Shown: in pieces, positions 16,425 through 24,816 of the stretch | Numbering within the stretch: the first letter of the stretch is position 1 | Layout: the number at the start of each line of letters is the position of its first letter | Virus record (IMG/VR): IMGVR_UViG_3300033144_003964 | Coordinates: 1 to 35,640 of that record | Source of the DNA: a virus | Length of the DNA stretch: 35,640 nt | Strand: one strand, 5' to 3' | The notes under the pieces: generated by a model | Database searches by the model: none | What the model was told of the DNA's origin: nothing | What the model saw: only the letters and a program-made list of their open reading frames with translations | Program-made: the position numbers and the translations under genes

Positions 16425-16462
16425 ATGCAGGAAAGGTTAAACAATTATAACCTTTCCTGCAT
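16425..16462. terminator. Bidirectional terminator between convergent virion operons
   Basis: A perfect 14-bp stem (16425-16438 with 16449-16462) with a 10-base loop lies in the 62-nt gap between the + strand stop (16411) and the - strand stop (16474). T-rich bases follow on both strands. Confidence 0.9.
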
Positions 16463-16473
16463 TTAATTCGTTA

Positions 16474-17589
16474 CTAACAAATTGTATTTTTCAAAATCAT
16501 TGTTATGTATAATGCAACATATAAATTAATCATAAATCTTGATTGATTACTTAATCGTTCATAACGTTCTTTATAATTAATATCATCAATAATTTTTACA
16601 ACAATAAATTGAATCTGTTGTTTAAAATATAAAGTCGATGTCGTTCTTTTAATCGACATTAAATCCCTCAGAAATGTAAAATATTCTTTTTTACATAACA
16701 TTTTAATATCCGTTAAATTCTTCAGATATAACTTCAAAATAGTTTTAATATCTTCCAAATATTTAACGTCTGTTAGAGCATTAGATAATAGTGTAGCTAA
16801 CGACATATTTATTTTAGTTATCGATTTAGCATCCATTATTGCCTTCTTATCAATGTATTTATATACACATATCTTCTTGGCAATGGTCTCAACGATTCTT
16901 TGATTTTTATCCTGAACCAATTCCTGATATTTTTTACCGGTTGTGTCGTTTTCATTTTCATGAGGATTTCGAACAATAGTATTTGATTCGGCTGCTTTAT
17001 AATAAGCTTCTGCCATACTTTTAATACTTTGTGATACTCTTGTTCTTGCCTCTGTGATCATCTTACCAATTTCTTCAGGATCACCCTCTTTAATTCCTTT
17101 CGTGTGTCTTCTCATAATTTCTTTGGCCATAAAATACATTGCATTTGGTATGGTTTTTTCTCTGGAAAATAAATGAGTTTTGGCTAAATGTTCTAATGCA
17201 TATTTAAAGGCATCAGGATTACAGAATTTAATTTGTTTATGAATCAAGTTAGCATAATTCCTAATGATAAAGTATGCCATTGTTGTTGTATATCCTGCAA
17301 CGTCATTAACTTTGAGAAAATAAAACATTATAAAAATAATTAAATTGGCAATCGGATCTTTTTGAAGGAGAAATTCTGAATATTTGGTTCCTTTATAAAA
17401 TCTCTTTACAAAGGTTTTAACATCTTGTTCTTTCAAACCAGTTAAATGTAATAATTCAAAATAATTTTTCTTCAGTTTTGGATAATAGCAAGGTGATGAA
17501 AGTTCAAGTAATTCATGAGCCGTTACTTTCATTAAAAATCTTTTGAGACTATTATGGTTTATTTTTGTATTTTGAATCAATGTCTCCAT
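16474..17589 (-). CDS. Hypothetical virion-cluster protein, 371 aa
   Basis: Not recognised. A basic, all-helical protein rich in Lys, Ile and Tyr; a hydrophobic stretch around residues 82-92 (ANLIIFIMFYF) may be buried rather than membrane. The start METLIQ at 17589 is set by AGGAGA (17599-17604) rather than an upstream ATG. It is the last gene of the - strand tail operon, directly after an inserted HNH gene whose stop is 3 nt upstream of the start. Confidence 0.65.
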   Translation of the reverse strand: METLIQNTKINHNSLKRFLMKVTAHELLELSSPCYYPKLKKNYFELLHLTGLKEQDVKTFVKRFYKGTKYSEFLLQKDPIANLIIFIMFYFLKVNDVAGYTTTMAYFIIRNYANLIHKQIKFCNPDAFKYALEHLAKTHLFSREKTIPNAMYFMAKEIMRRHTKGIKEGDPEEIGKMITEARTRVSQSIKSMAEAYYKAAESNTIVRNPHENENDTTGKKYQELVQDKNQRIVETIAKKICVYKYIDKKAIMDAKSITKINMSLATLLSNALTDVKYLEDIKTILKLYLKNLTDIKMLCKKEYFTFLRDLMSIKRTTSTLYFKQQIQFIVVKIIDDINYKERYERLSNQSRFMINLYVALYITMILKNTIC

Positions 17590-17591
17590 AA

Positions 17592-18098
17592 TTAATCGTC
17601 TCCTATATGAGTCCAAATTTTTCTTCGTTTTATTAATGAAATAGTATCACCACTAACTCCAAAAATTTTTCCGATTTCTTTGTATGTTAAATTATTATCA
17701 GACAGTAAAATTAGTTTAATATCTTCTTCTTTTAACTTGGATGATGGATTTTTTTCACCTCTCATTTTTTTCAATAATCCATTTTTATATGCATGTTTTA
17801 TATTGTCACTATGAGTCATCCATTCTAAATTATATAATTTATTATTTTCTTTATTACCATCTTTATGATTAACTTCAAGATTTTCCATATTTTCGACCGG
17901 TTTAAAAGTCTCTAAAACCAAACGAGAAATTAATTTTCGTATTTCTTTTCCTTTTATAGAAAAATGAACTTGCATATAACCACTTTTAATTTTTCTCTGA
18001 GATAATATTATATAATTTTTTCTTTTAAATGATTTAACCCTACCATAATCACTAATCATATAACCATCTAAATTTTCTATATTTTTCCATTTTTCCAT
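17592..18098 (-). CDS. HNH homing endonuclease (NUMOD4-HNH-HTH), 168 aa
   Basis: The order is NUMOD4-like WKNIENLDGYMISDYGRVKS, then a beta region, HNH_3 (NHKDGNKENNKLYNLEWMTHSDNIKHAY, about residues 78-105), and a C-terminal helix-turn-helix (LTYKEIGKIFGVSGDTISLIKRR). This is the architecture of SPO1 I-HmuI-type free-standing nucleases. Its ATG overlaps the stop of the gp6-like gene (TAATG), so it is translationally coupled. It is a paralogue of the broken HNH gene at 27001. Confidence 0.93.
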   Translation of the reverse strand: MEKWKNIENLDGYMISDYGRVKSFKRKNYIILSQRKIKSGYMQVHFSIKGKEIRKLISRLVLETFKPVENMENLEVNHKDGNKENNKLYNLEWMTHSDNIKHAYKNGLLKKMRGEKNPSSKLKEEDIKLILLSDNNLTYKEIGKIFGVSGDTISLIKRRKIWTHIGDD

Positions 18099-20608
18099 TA
18101 TGTCGTTAAAATTCTGACAGATATAGATCCTGGTGTGAAAAAAATATAATCTGGACCATATGGTAATAATTGATCCTCTGTTAAATCTTCCAATTCAAAA
18201 TTAAAATAAATACTTGATTGTGGTGTGATTAGAGTACAATAAGAAACACCATCAACATCTTGAACAGTTTTGATTAATTCAGAACGATGAATTTCAGCAT
18301 TTGAACCAAAACGATTACTATATGCAGAAATTAAAGCTGTCCTAACACTATTTGTTAATTCAGGGTCTGATCCTGAATATGTTTCATCTTTAAATACTTC
18401 TAATGATAATTGTAATGGAATATCATAAATTGGTAAAATCCATTCACTACCAGTATATAAATATCTATAACCTTTATTTTCAATCAACACAATGTCGTTC
18501 GACGTTGGGTGTGTAAACGACCATGTTATACTTGCAGTACCATCAACAGCAGTTGCTTGAGCTATTTGATTTTTGTATGTGTCAGCCTGAACACTACACT
18601 CTGCAACAATGTATCTATCACCAACACTAACTCCGGTAGTCGGCAATTCTGATATATCAATAACCGGTAATTTTGTTGTCTCATTCAATAACATATTATT
18701 CATCTTACCAGTCGTATTTGTAAACTTCAGATTAACAAAATCGGTTAACATTCTATAATTAATAAAATTCATATTTGTTAACATTGATTGAAGAACTTGA
18801 GTTTCAAAATCTGCTTGAACGACAGCCGTTGAATCATAATATACTTTTTGAATTATTGGCATATCATAAACTGTAACATTTGTTCCATCTGAATCAATAT
18901 TACTTAACATGAATGAATTAAGTGATCTTCTGAATGTCAATGTATTAGAATATCGAGAAACATTATTTCCTAATGAATCTGATAGTGTGAAATAGAATGT
19001 TTGTTCATCTGCTGGTATATCTGTATAATCAGTAAAAGTATATATAAATTTTTTATTAACTGAATCATTTGTCATTGAATAAGAATTACCAGTTGATAAT
19101 ATACTCATATCACAATCAGCCAAAGCATAATCACTTTCCGTTGAAGAATATGATAATTCAAACACACCAGAAGAACCTGACCTATAAACTCTTAATTGTG
19201 TTGCAATTATATCATATAAATCTTGATTTGCTGGTGGATCATAAGTTCTGACAAGTGATGGAACTTGTGTTAATTCACTTAAAATATAACTATAGTAAGC
19301 TGTTTCGTTTGTTGTTGAATCAATTGTCATATCAAATAAAGTATAATATTCTTCACTGTCAACAGTAACAATTGAATTTCTTGGAACATATGTTGTTGTA
19401 ATTGGATATGTTGATTGGCCATTTCTCATAGGAACAATACCACTATTGTAAAGTAAATTTACATACAGTTGAACTTCATTAACTCTAACATCAGATCGTT
19501 TTAATACTGGTAATGAACTTTCTGTGATTGGTGAATCTGGCATAACAACATTTGCATTTATATAATCGTTTTCACTAACCAATCTACTAAGTGATGTTAA
19601 ATTGTCAATAGCATTTCGTCTAATTTCTTCAATTGATTCTTCATCACTTCCATTAGTAGCAGGAGAAGTATTTACAACTTCATAATTAACAACTTTTGTT
19701 ATATTATTATCAGTTGTGTATAATCGATTACCTCTATTGATTGATCCTGAGATAACGTTTCCATCTATACCCAATGTTTCTTGAACGGTTACACGAACGG
19801 TCGATCCCGGTAATGGTTGTACACCAATAAGACCATTTCCAAAATATAATCTTCGACCAAAATCCGTTCGTCTTGAAACATATCCATAATCATCAGAATC
19901 CATTAAATATGTACTATTAAATTCTGTATATTCTCTCCACGACGATTCATTTGGATCTTTTTTAACTTCCACATCCATTGTTGATACTTTTCCGGTTAAA
20001 GGAACATCAATATTTGTAAACTGATATGGTTGTAAATCACTATCAATTTGAAATTCTTGAATAATATTTTCATATTGTCGAACGGGCAATACAAATCTAA
20101 ATTCCTGATCGGCTGTTGAATCAACTATTACTGGAAGATTATATACACGGTTTTCTTCGGTGACTGTAATTGAAACTTGACTATTATTTGTAACCGTTAT
20201 TACGGTATCATAATAAGTCAAGAACGGAATATCTTGAGCTAAGAATTTAAATCCTTCAGCCATTGTAATTGTAACATCATTACTTGTGAATGTGAGTGGT
20301 ATAGTAACGAGTACATTGGCCGTTGCATATGAAGCCTCCTGAGTATTATATCCTAAGAATGCTGCCAAATTAAAAACTGATTCGTCTAATTTAGCTTTTG
20401 TTAAAAAGAACTCATTATATACAGACGATTCATAAAAAACTAAGTTAGCAGTCAGTGTGGCTAAGGTTTCAACTAAAAATGATAAGAATGAACCTTTAAC
20501 CAGCTCAACATTCTCAAGTTCCAAATACGTTCTCATATATTCAGTGATCTGATTAATAATCTGATCTCTTGAAGAATATATTTGACTACTTAAAGTTGTG
20601 GTTGCCAT
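18098..20608 (-). CDS. Baseplate wedge protein, T4 gp6 / baseplate J-like, 836 aa
   Basis: The N-terminus (RDQIINQITEYMRTYLELENVELVKGSFLSFLVETLATLTANLVFYESSVYNEFFLTKAKLDESVFNLAAFLGY, about 13-90) is the helical start of gp6/J family wedge proteins. It is followed by beta-rich domains, FGRRLYFGNGLIGVQPLPGSTVRV and the SDEESIEEIRRNAIDNLTSLSRLVSENDY segment, which matches the family core. Such proteins form the inner ring of the contractile-tail baseplate. The length is in the range of gp6-like proteins of large phages. The start follows AGAGG in AAAAGAGGTAAAC. It lies downstream of a gp25-like gene, as expected for baseplate clusters. Confidence 0.88.
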   Translation of the reverse strand: MATTTLSSQIYSSRDQIINQITEYMRTYLELENVELVKGSFLSFLVETLATLTANLVFYESSVYNEFFLTKAKLDESVFNLAAFLGYNTQEASYATANVLVTIPLTFTSNDVTITMAEGFKFLAQDIPFLTYYDTVITVTNNSQVSITVTEENRVYNLPVIVDSTADQEFRFVLPVRQYENIIQEFQIDSDLQPYQFTNIDVPLTGKVSTMDVEVKKDPNESSWREYTEFNSTYLMDSDDYGYVSRRTDFGRRLYFGNGLIGVQPLPGSTVRVTVQETLGIDGNVISGSINRGNRLYTTDNNITKVVNYEVVNTSPATNGSDEESIEEIRRNAIDNLTSLSRLVSENDYINANVVMPDSPITESSLPVLKRSDVRVNEVQLYVNLLYNSGIVPMRNGQSTYPITTTYVPRNSIVTVDSEEYYTLFDMTIDSTTNETAYYSYILSELTQVPSLVRTYDPPANQDLYDIIATQLRVYRSGSSGVFELSYSSTESDYALADCDMSILSTGNSYSMTNDSVNKKFIYTFTDYTDIPADEQTFYFTLSDSLGNNVSRYSNTLTFRRSLNSFMLSNIDSDGTNVTVYDMPIIQKVYYDSTAVVQADFETQVLQSMLTNMNFINYRMLTDFVNLKFTNTTGKMNNMLLNETTKLPVIDISELPTTGVSVGDRYIVAECSVQADTYKNQIAQATAVDGTASITWSFTHPTSNDIVLIENKGYRYLYTGSEWILPIYDIPLQLSLEVFKDETYSGSDPELTNSVRTALISAYSNRFGSNAEIHRSELIKTVQDVDGVSYCTLITPQSSIYFNFELEDLTEDQLLPYGPDYIFFTPGSISVRILTT

Positions 20609-20619
20609 GTTTACCTCTT

Positions 20620-21276
20620 TTATATTGTAAAATAAAAGCCAGTGTTTGGATCATAAAGATCATCTAATCTATCTTTAATAGCAGAGTTTTTAACCATCAT
20701 TCTTGTTAAAAAAGATGCTTGAGGAACTGTATAAATTTTTTTGGTATATTCAAAATATGTATAAGTATTGTTAACTTGTTCCTCTAACTCTGTTGTGGTT
20801 CTTGATTGAACTGTTTCAATTTTTAATTTCCAATATCTTCTATCAGCATTAGCAGATATCTCAATTCCCGAAACAATAAACATTGGATAGACATCATTTG
20901 TTGGTCTTAGAAATTCTTGTTCTAATTTAATGATATCGTTCGGGTATGGGGTTATTCCATACGAACTTGGAATTATAATATGGGTTTCATTCATCTTAGT
21001 ATAACCACTCTCCTGACCGTCAAAAACAGTCGAAATTTCGTCCACAAAATAGACCGGTACTAAGAGATACTTATTCCATTGAATGCCTGATAAATCCCCT
21101 ATTTTTTCGTAAGCACCACCATATATTTTTGTATCTTCCCATATAGTTGATGTCGTATCAAGATTATAATATGTTGTGAGATATCTTATGTGGTGTTGTG
21201 AATACTTATCATATACAAGATCCTGGTATTCGTGAACATATTGATATAATCTCTCGTAAAATTGAAAATTTGACAT
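20620..21276 (-). CDS. Virion structural protein, 218 aa
   Basis: Not firmly recognised. Aromatic-rich and beta-rich, with IHIIIPSSYGITPYPNDIIKLEQEF-like and YPMFIVSGIEISANADRRYWKLKIE-like stretches (a pattern seen in neck/tail connector proteins such as T4 gp14) and an ending DLYDPNTGFYFTI. It lies 11 nt upstream of the gp6-like gene and after a small Cys-containing gene, so a baseplate or neck role is likely. No signal peptide. Confidence 0.55.
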   Translation of the reverse strand: MSNFQFYERLYQYVHEYQDLVYDKYSQHHIRYLTTYYNLDTTSTIWEDTKIYGGAYEKIGDLSGIQWNKYLLVPVYFVDEISTVFDGQESGYTKMNETHIIIPSSYGITPYPNDIIKLEQEFLRPTNDVYPMFIVSGIEISANADRRYWKLKIETVQSRTTTELEEQVNNTYTYFEYTKKIYTVPQASFLTRMMVKNSAIKDRLDDLYDPNTGFYFTI

Positions 21277-21279
21277 TTT

Positions 21280-21783
21280 TTATCCTTGAATAAATTGTAG
21301 TCCTGCAATTAAGATCTGTTTATGGCTTTTAATCAAATCAGATTTATTACAAACTTCTGATATCATATTTATAACTTCTGATTTTGATGCTTCGTTCATA
21401 ATATAATCGATTGCATCTTGGTTATCCTCAAGTTTTTTCATTTCTTGACATATTAATTTACGACCAGTCTCTAAAAAAGATTCTTCTAACTTCTCTAATT
21501 GTTCAACATGACCTTCATGAGTTTCTTGTTTTTGAATAAAATAATTAATCAATGATTGAATTTTCTGAATACATTTTGTAGTATTCTTTTCCTTTCGACA
21601 TGCAGGATCAACCTGACCTCGAATTTTAATAGCCATATTTCTAGCATTGGTTGCCATAGCTTGATGATAACATTTCTGAAAATCGAGAGTGTTTTCATTG
21701 GCAGCTTTACAATTTTTCTTTGAGGTTATATTCAATTTGTTATATATTTTATTCATTGTTGCTTTAGTATATATATCTGCCAT
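21280..21783 (-). CDS. Helical cysteine-pair protein, 167 aa (family member 3)
   Basis: An all-helical protein with cysteines at 25, 38, 62 and 71. The second pair is CX8C (CRKEKNTTKC) and the 23-residue spacer nearly equals that of the two larger relatives encoded upstream. A C-terminal YIMNEASKSEVINMI stretch matches their N-terminal EA-x-D-x-Q module (FIFDEATDHQIMSML and FVLNEATDYQVMSML). It looks like a shorter, rearranged paralogue. It lies in the baseplate gene cluster; function unknown. Confidence 0.6.
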   Translation of the reverse strand: MADIYTKATMNKIYNKLNITSKKNCKAANENTLDFQKCYHQAMATNARNMAIKIRGQVDPACRKEKNTTKCIQKIQSLINYFIQKQETHEGHVEQLEKLEESFLETGRKLICQEMKKLEDNQDAIDYIMNEASKSEVINMISEVCNKSDLIKSHKQILIAGLQFIQG

Positions 21784-21789
21784 TTAATT

Positions 21790-22809
21790 CTATCCTTTTA
21801 TTTGATTCTCCATTTGTCGGATTTTATTTTTTAATATATCAATTTTTGATTTAATTGCAAATTTACATTTTGCAGGTTCTTTTGATTTATTACAAGAACC
21901 AGATGCACGTTGTAAATCTGATATCTGAGCTTTTATAGCATTTTGTTTATATCGAATCATGCAAATATTTTTATTTGGATTTCCAGCACAGGATTTAGCA
22001 GCTTTTGAAAAATAATTTTTATATACTTTATAAGCAGCATATATTAAAACTGTAGCAAGAGCTAATCCACCTAAATATTTTATGAATTTACTACCAACTG
22101 AAGCTACAGCTCCGGCACTATTTGACTGTTTTAATTTACCAGTTATTTGTTTATCACTTGGTTTTTTAATTGTTATTGGTTTTGATTTATCAAGTCTTCT
22201 ATCTGGTGCTCCAAAATCTTTTTCTTTGCTAAATACATCATTCGGTTTTTCTTTTGATTTCTTTTTTATATCTTTTTGTCGATATTGTTTAAATTGTTTG
22301 TAAGCATTTTTTAGGATTAGATATCCTTTTTTTGCTTCTGGTGACAAATTATTATAATTATCTTTTCCTTGTTTTAATTCTCTTTGAAATCCTTGGTCGT
22401 ATTGTTCGGCTTGAGGGCTTTCGGCATATTTTTTAAGTTCACTATCAGGAAACATTTCAAGTTTAGAATGAAAAGCTTCAATACCTTTATCAAATGTTTT
22501 TTTAATCTTTGATAAAAATCCAGCCTCGTTTAAATTTTCAATATTATCAAATAAATTATCAATTTTTTCAAATTCTGTCAAATTATGAACTGCTGTATAT
22601 TCCTCATTTATAATATATTTATCAGACAATTTTCCTTCAAATAACATTGACATTATTTGATGGTCTGTGGCTTCATCAAAAATAAATTCTTTTATAACAT
22701 TTAATTGTCTATTATTATATTCAGATATTTTACTATATTCATAAATAACATTTTTGGCTATATTTATAAATTCATTAAAATCTTCTAATTTTTGATTGAT
22801 ATCTGCCAT
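21790..22809 (-). CDS. Helical protein with EA-x-D-x-Q module, hydrophobic helix and twin CX8C tail, 339 aa (family member 2)
   Basis: The N-terminal part holds FIFDEATDHQIMSMLFEGKL (about 42-61). A long Lys-rich linker follows (about 100-235), then a hydrophobic helix (about 245-260, YLGGLALATVLIYAAY), then KAAKSC. The C-terminal domain has C274-x8-C283 and C306-x8-C315 with a 22-residue spacer, an arrangement like the disulfide-linked helical hairpins of CHCH proteins. The protein encoded at 24817-26130 has the same order and spacing. Possible roles are a virion internal or tail-associated protein. No known family recognised. Confidence 0.6.
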   Translation of the reverse strand: MADINQKLEDFNEFINIAKNVIYEYSKISEYNNRQLNVIKEFIFDEATDHQIMSMLFEGKLSDKYIINEEYTAVHNLTEFEKIDNLFDNIENLNEAGFLSKIKKTFDKGIEAFHSKLEMFPDSELKKYAESPQAEQYDQGFQRELKQGKDNYNNLSPEAKKGYLILKNAYKQFKQYRQKDIKKKSKEKPNDVFSKEKDFGAPDRRLDKSKPITIKKPSDKQITGKLKQSNSAGAVASVGSKFIKYLGGLALATVLIYAAYKVYKNYFSKAAKSCAGNPNKNICMIRYKQNAIKAQISDLQRASGSCNKSKEPAKCKFAIKSKIDILKNKIRQMENQIKG

Positions 22810-22811
22810 TA

Positions 22812-23315
22812 TTATTTTCCTTTTAATCGACCTTTAAACAATGATAATTTCTTTGTTGCCATCATTCCAATATGTTTTGGATGAATATCATTAACTTCCA
22901 AATTAATATTACCACGTAGAACATAAATACGTCTCTTATCTGTACTGTATTCTGGTTCATACGTTAAACTCAACGGTGATTTTAAATAATAACCAGGAGT
23001 TACAAATTTATAAATATATTTACCCTGACCAATATCTTTTCCAACACATTTTAATTCTTCTAATGTGAAAAAACGTTTACCGAATGTTTTCTTTTCATTT
23101 TCAATAACACTATTTATAATGTCTGGAGTTCCTCTCATGATAAGAGCACAAGCATAAGCATCTGGTTCTTTAATTATTTCACCGACAATTACTAGATACA
23201 TCGATTCATGTTCACTTGTTGGGACAACGATATTATGGACATTTCCAGAATGTTTTTTCCGAAAAATTCCAGAATACATTTTTAGAATGTTATATTTAAA
23301 ATATTCAGTGAACAT
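22812..23315 (-). CDS. Hypothetical virion-cluster protein, 167 aa
   Basis: Not recognised. A mixed alpha/beta soluble protein with HNIVVPTSEHESMYLVIVGEI and GKYIYKFVTPGYYLKSPL stretches and a very basic C-terminus (KLSLFKGRLKGK). The start is set by AGGAGTAAATAAATG. It lies between the gp25-like pieces and the twin-cysteine protein, inside the baseplate operon. Confidence 0.6.
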   Translation of the reverse strand: MFTEYFKYNILKMYSGIFRKKHSGNVHNIVVPTSEHESMYLVIVGEIIKEPDAYACALIMRGTPDIINSVIENEKKTFGKRFFTLEELKCVGKDIGQGKYIYKFVTPGYYLKSPLSLTYEPEYSTDKRRIYVLRGNINLEVNDIHPKHIGMMATKKLSLFKGRLKGK

Positions 23316-23325
23316 TTATTTACTC

Positions 23326-23478
23326 CTAAGATTGACGAAGGAAATTGAAGTATACTGATTCATCGATTAATGCAGATAAATTACCTTTTAAACCTTTATA
23401 TTCGACATCGACTATAACATTAAATCCTTTTTTATTTGATAAAAAATTAATGGTAATATTTGTAACTTTAGCTATCAT
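23326..23478 (-). CDS. C-terminal fragment of gp25-like wedge protein, 50 aa
   Basis: The short frame from ATG 23478 reads MIAKVTNITINFLSNKKGF then VIVDVEYKG, the kind of paired beta strands that end gp25-family proteins. It overlaps the end of the N-terminal piece (stop at 23468) by 11 bases in another frame. The central part of the family, including the usual EPR motif, is missing from both pieces. Best read as the downstream half of a broken or internally deleted gene. Confidence 0.5.
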   Translation of the reverse strand: MIAKVTNITINFLSNKKGFNVIVDVEYKGLKGNLSALIDESVYFNFLRQS

Positions 23479-23698
23479 CAGCAGGTTCAAAAATAAAATT
23501 TAATAATTTTGATCCATAATTTTTATCGAACGGGCCAGTTTTTTCTGGGTTTATAAGTATATTATTCCAGGATGCTAAAATGACCTCAATATCTTTAATT
23601 TTGGCAAAGTCTCCACTAGGAGAAATCTTTGCAGTAAAATCAAATATTTTACTCTTTGATCCTAATATTTGTTTATTAAATCTATCCAATAAATTCAT
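23468..23698 (-). CDS. N-terminal fragment of gp25-like baseplate wedge protein, 76 aa
   Basis: FDFTAKISPSGDFAKIKDIEVILASWNNILINPEKTGPFDKNYGSKLLNFIFEPADD follows the gp25 (T6SS TssE-like) pattern: the DF-x-I start, a helix, L-x-P-x-G-x-x-PFD-x-x-YGS, then FEPADD. gp25 proteins are normally 120-130 aa, but this frame stops right after FEPADDS. The rest continues in the overlapping frame at 23478-23326, with about 20-25 central residues absent. Its place upstream of the gp6-like gene agrees with T4-type baseplate order. Confidence 0.65.
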   Translation of the reverse strand: MNLLDRFNKQILGSKSKIFDFTAKISPSGDFAKIKDIEVILASWNNILINPEKTGPFDKNYGSKLLNFIFEPADDS

Positions 23699-23707
23699 TT
23701 TGCACCC

Positions 23708-23884
23708 TTAAATATCCTTTGAAATTTCATTTAACTTTTTATTCTTTTCTTCTTCAACATCAATATTCCATTGAATACAATCAGTAAATCTTTTGATTGG
23801 CATTATGAGAATATCGATATATGGAAGTTTAGTTAACCTTTGACATGTAAATAAATTTGATTGGAATGTTTTTTTATATTCCAT
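23708..23884 (-). CDS. Small hypothetical protein, 58 aa
   Basis: The frame starts at ATG 23884, 7 nt after the stop of the 261-aa gene, and ends 9 nt before the gp25-like start. The product begins MEYKKTFQSNLFTCQRLTKL, has IDILIMPIKRFTDCIQWNID in the middle and a charged, helical tail. Tight packing between two genes on the same strand supports it. The ribosome site is weak, so coupling is likely. Function unknown. Confidence 0.55.
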   Translation of the reverse strand: MEYKKTFQSNLFTCQRLTKLPYIDILIMPIKRFTDCIQWNIDVEEEKNKKLNEISKDI

Positions 23885-23891
23885 TATTTTA

Positions 23892-24677
23892 TCATACTGA
23901 GAGCACCATCCGAAAAAATTGTTCCACCAAATCTATATCAACAATGTCGTCATGTCCACAACTTGGGCAATAAGCTTTGCATTTTAATTCGATAGAATAT
24001 TTTCCAAACATGTCATAATATTTTTTGTAAATTTCCCTTTTGTCAAGAGGTGGTAATGATAAATAAGCATCTAATACATCACCACGTTCTTCATAAACGA
24101 CACCTTCACCTCCTTCGGTTTTTTCTTGTACGAATTTTTCAATCGGTAACGTAACCGAAATTAATTCGATTTTTGCTGATAAATTTTCTAAAGCATGTAC
24201 TTCATCAGCAAGAGTCGGCTGTCTTAAAATTGCCGACACACCGGGAGTTTTTGGTAGTGGAACTGGCACTCTTTTTCCAACTATTTTATCTTCTTTGTTT
24301 GGATAAGGGTTGAAATTAAAGGTTGAACTAGCTTTAACTGTAATTGGGAATTCTTTTTGACATGCAACACAACTCACCATATAATTTCGAATATCTTCAT
24401 AACTTACATGATAAAGACCATATAATAAAGCATCACGATCTTTTAATGTGACACATTGAAGAAAATCTTGGTATGTTTTAATGTGTTCCGGTTTCTTTAC
24501 TAAACATTCCCATATGATTTTATTTAAATGATTTGTGATTTGAATGGGTGTAACTAATGATCCACGTAATCTTTCTTCTTTCATAACAGTCAATGTTTTG
24601 ATTGTAAAACTGTCATGAGATTGGGGTGTTACAACCTCATATTCCGGGTAATCAATCCCTTGAAAACCTCTAAACAT
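23892..24677 (-). CDS. Zinc-binding tail/baseplate assembly-like protein, 261 aa
   Basis: Two CxxC pairs (C103/C106 in SCVACQKE and C237/C240 in YCPSCGH) can form one zinc site joining the middle and the C-terminus. The rest (PIQITNHLNKIIWECL, DFLQCVTLKDRDALLYGLYHVSYEDIRNY) resembles T4 gp26/gp51-type baseplate hub assembly proteins, which have a similar zinc-linked layout in large phages. This is a weak, pattern-based call. It lies in the tail operon two genes downstream of the tail tube gene. An AAAGGAG ribosome site fits the ATG. Confidence 0.45.
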   Translation of the reverse strand: MFRGFQGIDYPEYEVVTPQSHDSFTIKTLTVMKEERLRGSLVTPIQITNHLNKIIWECLVKKPEHIKTYQDFLQCVTLKDRDALLYGLYHVSYEDIRNYMVSCVACQKEFPITVKASSTFNFNPYPNKEDKIVGKRVPVPLPKTPGVSAILRQPTLADEVHALENLSAKIELISVTLPIEKFVQEKTEGGEGVVYEERGDVLDAYLSLPPLDKREIYKKYYDMFGKYSIELKCKAYCPSCGHDDIVDIDLVEQFFRMVLSV

Positions 24678-24704
24678 TTTTATATACTCCTTTTTTCAAA
24701 CTGA

Positions 24705-24735
24705 AATTTTTCTCGTTTCAAAACTTTTCTCGTTA
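24705..24735 (-). repeat. Tandem 17-nt-spaced repeat upstream of the zinc-protein gene
   Basis: On the - strand the core AACGAGAAAA occurs twice, 17 bases apart, within the 139-nt gap 24678-24816. The even spacing could be an operator or part of a promoter, but the AT-rich background lowers its weight. Confidence 0.35.
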
Positions 24736-24768
24736 CTTTCTATAAAATTTAATTTCCTTAAAATAAAA

Positions 24769-24795
24769 GGTGGGTGATTTTTAATTTCACCCACC
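24769..24795 (-). terminator. Rho-independent terminator after the twin-cysteine gene
   Basis: A 9-bp stem (ggtgggtga with tcacccacc) with a 9-base loop lies 22 nt downstream of the stop at 24817 and is followed on the - strand by TTTTATTTT. It would cut the tail operon between the tail-tube/Ala-rich pair and the baseplate genes. Confidence 0.88.
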
Positions 24796-24816
24796 CATAA
24801 TTTTTCTATAAATAAA

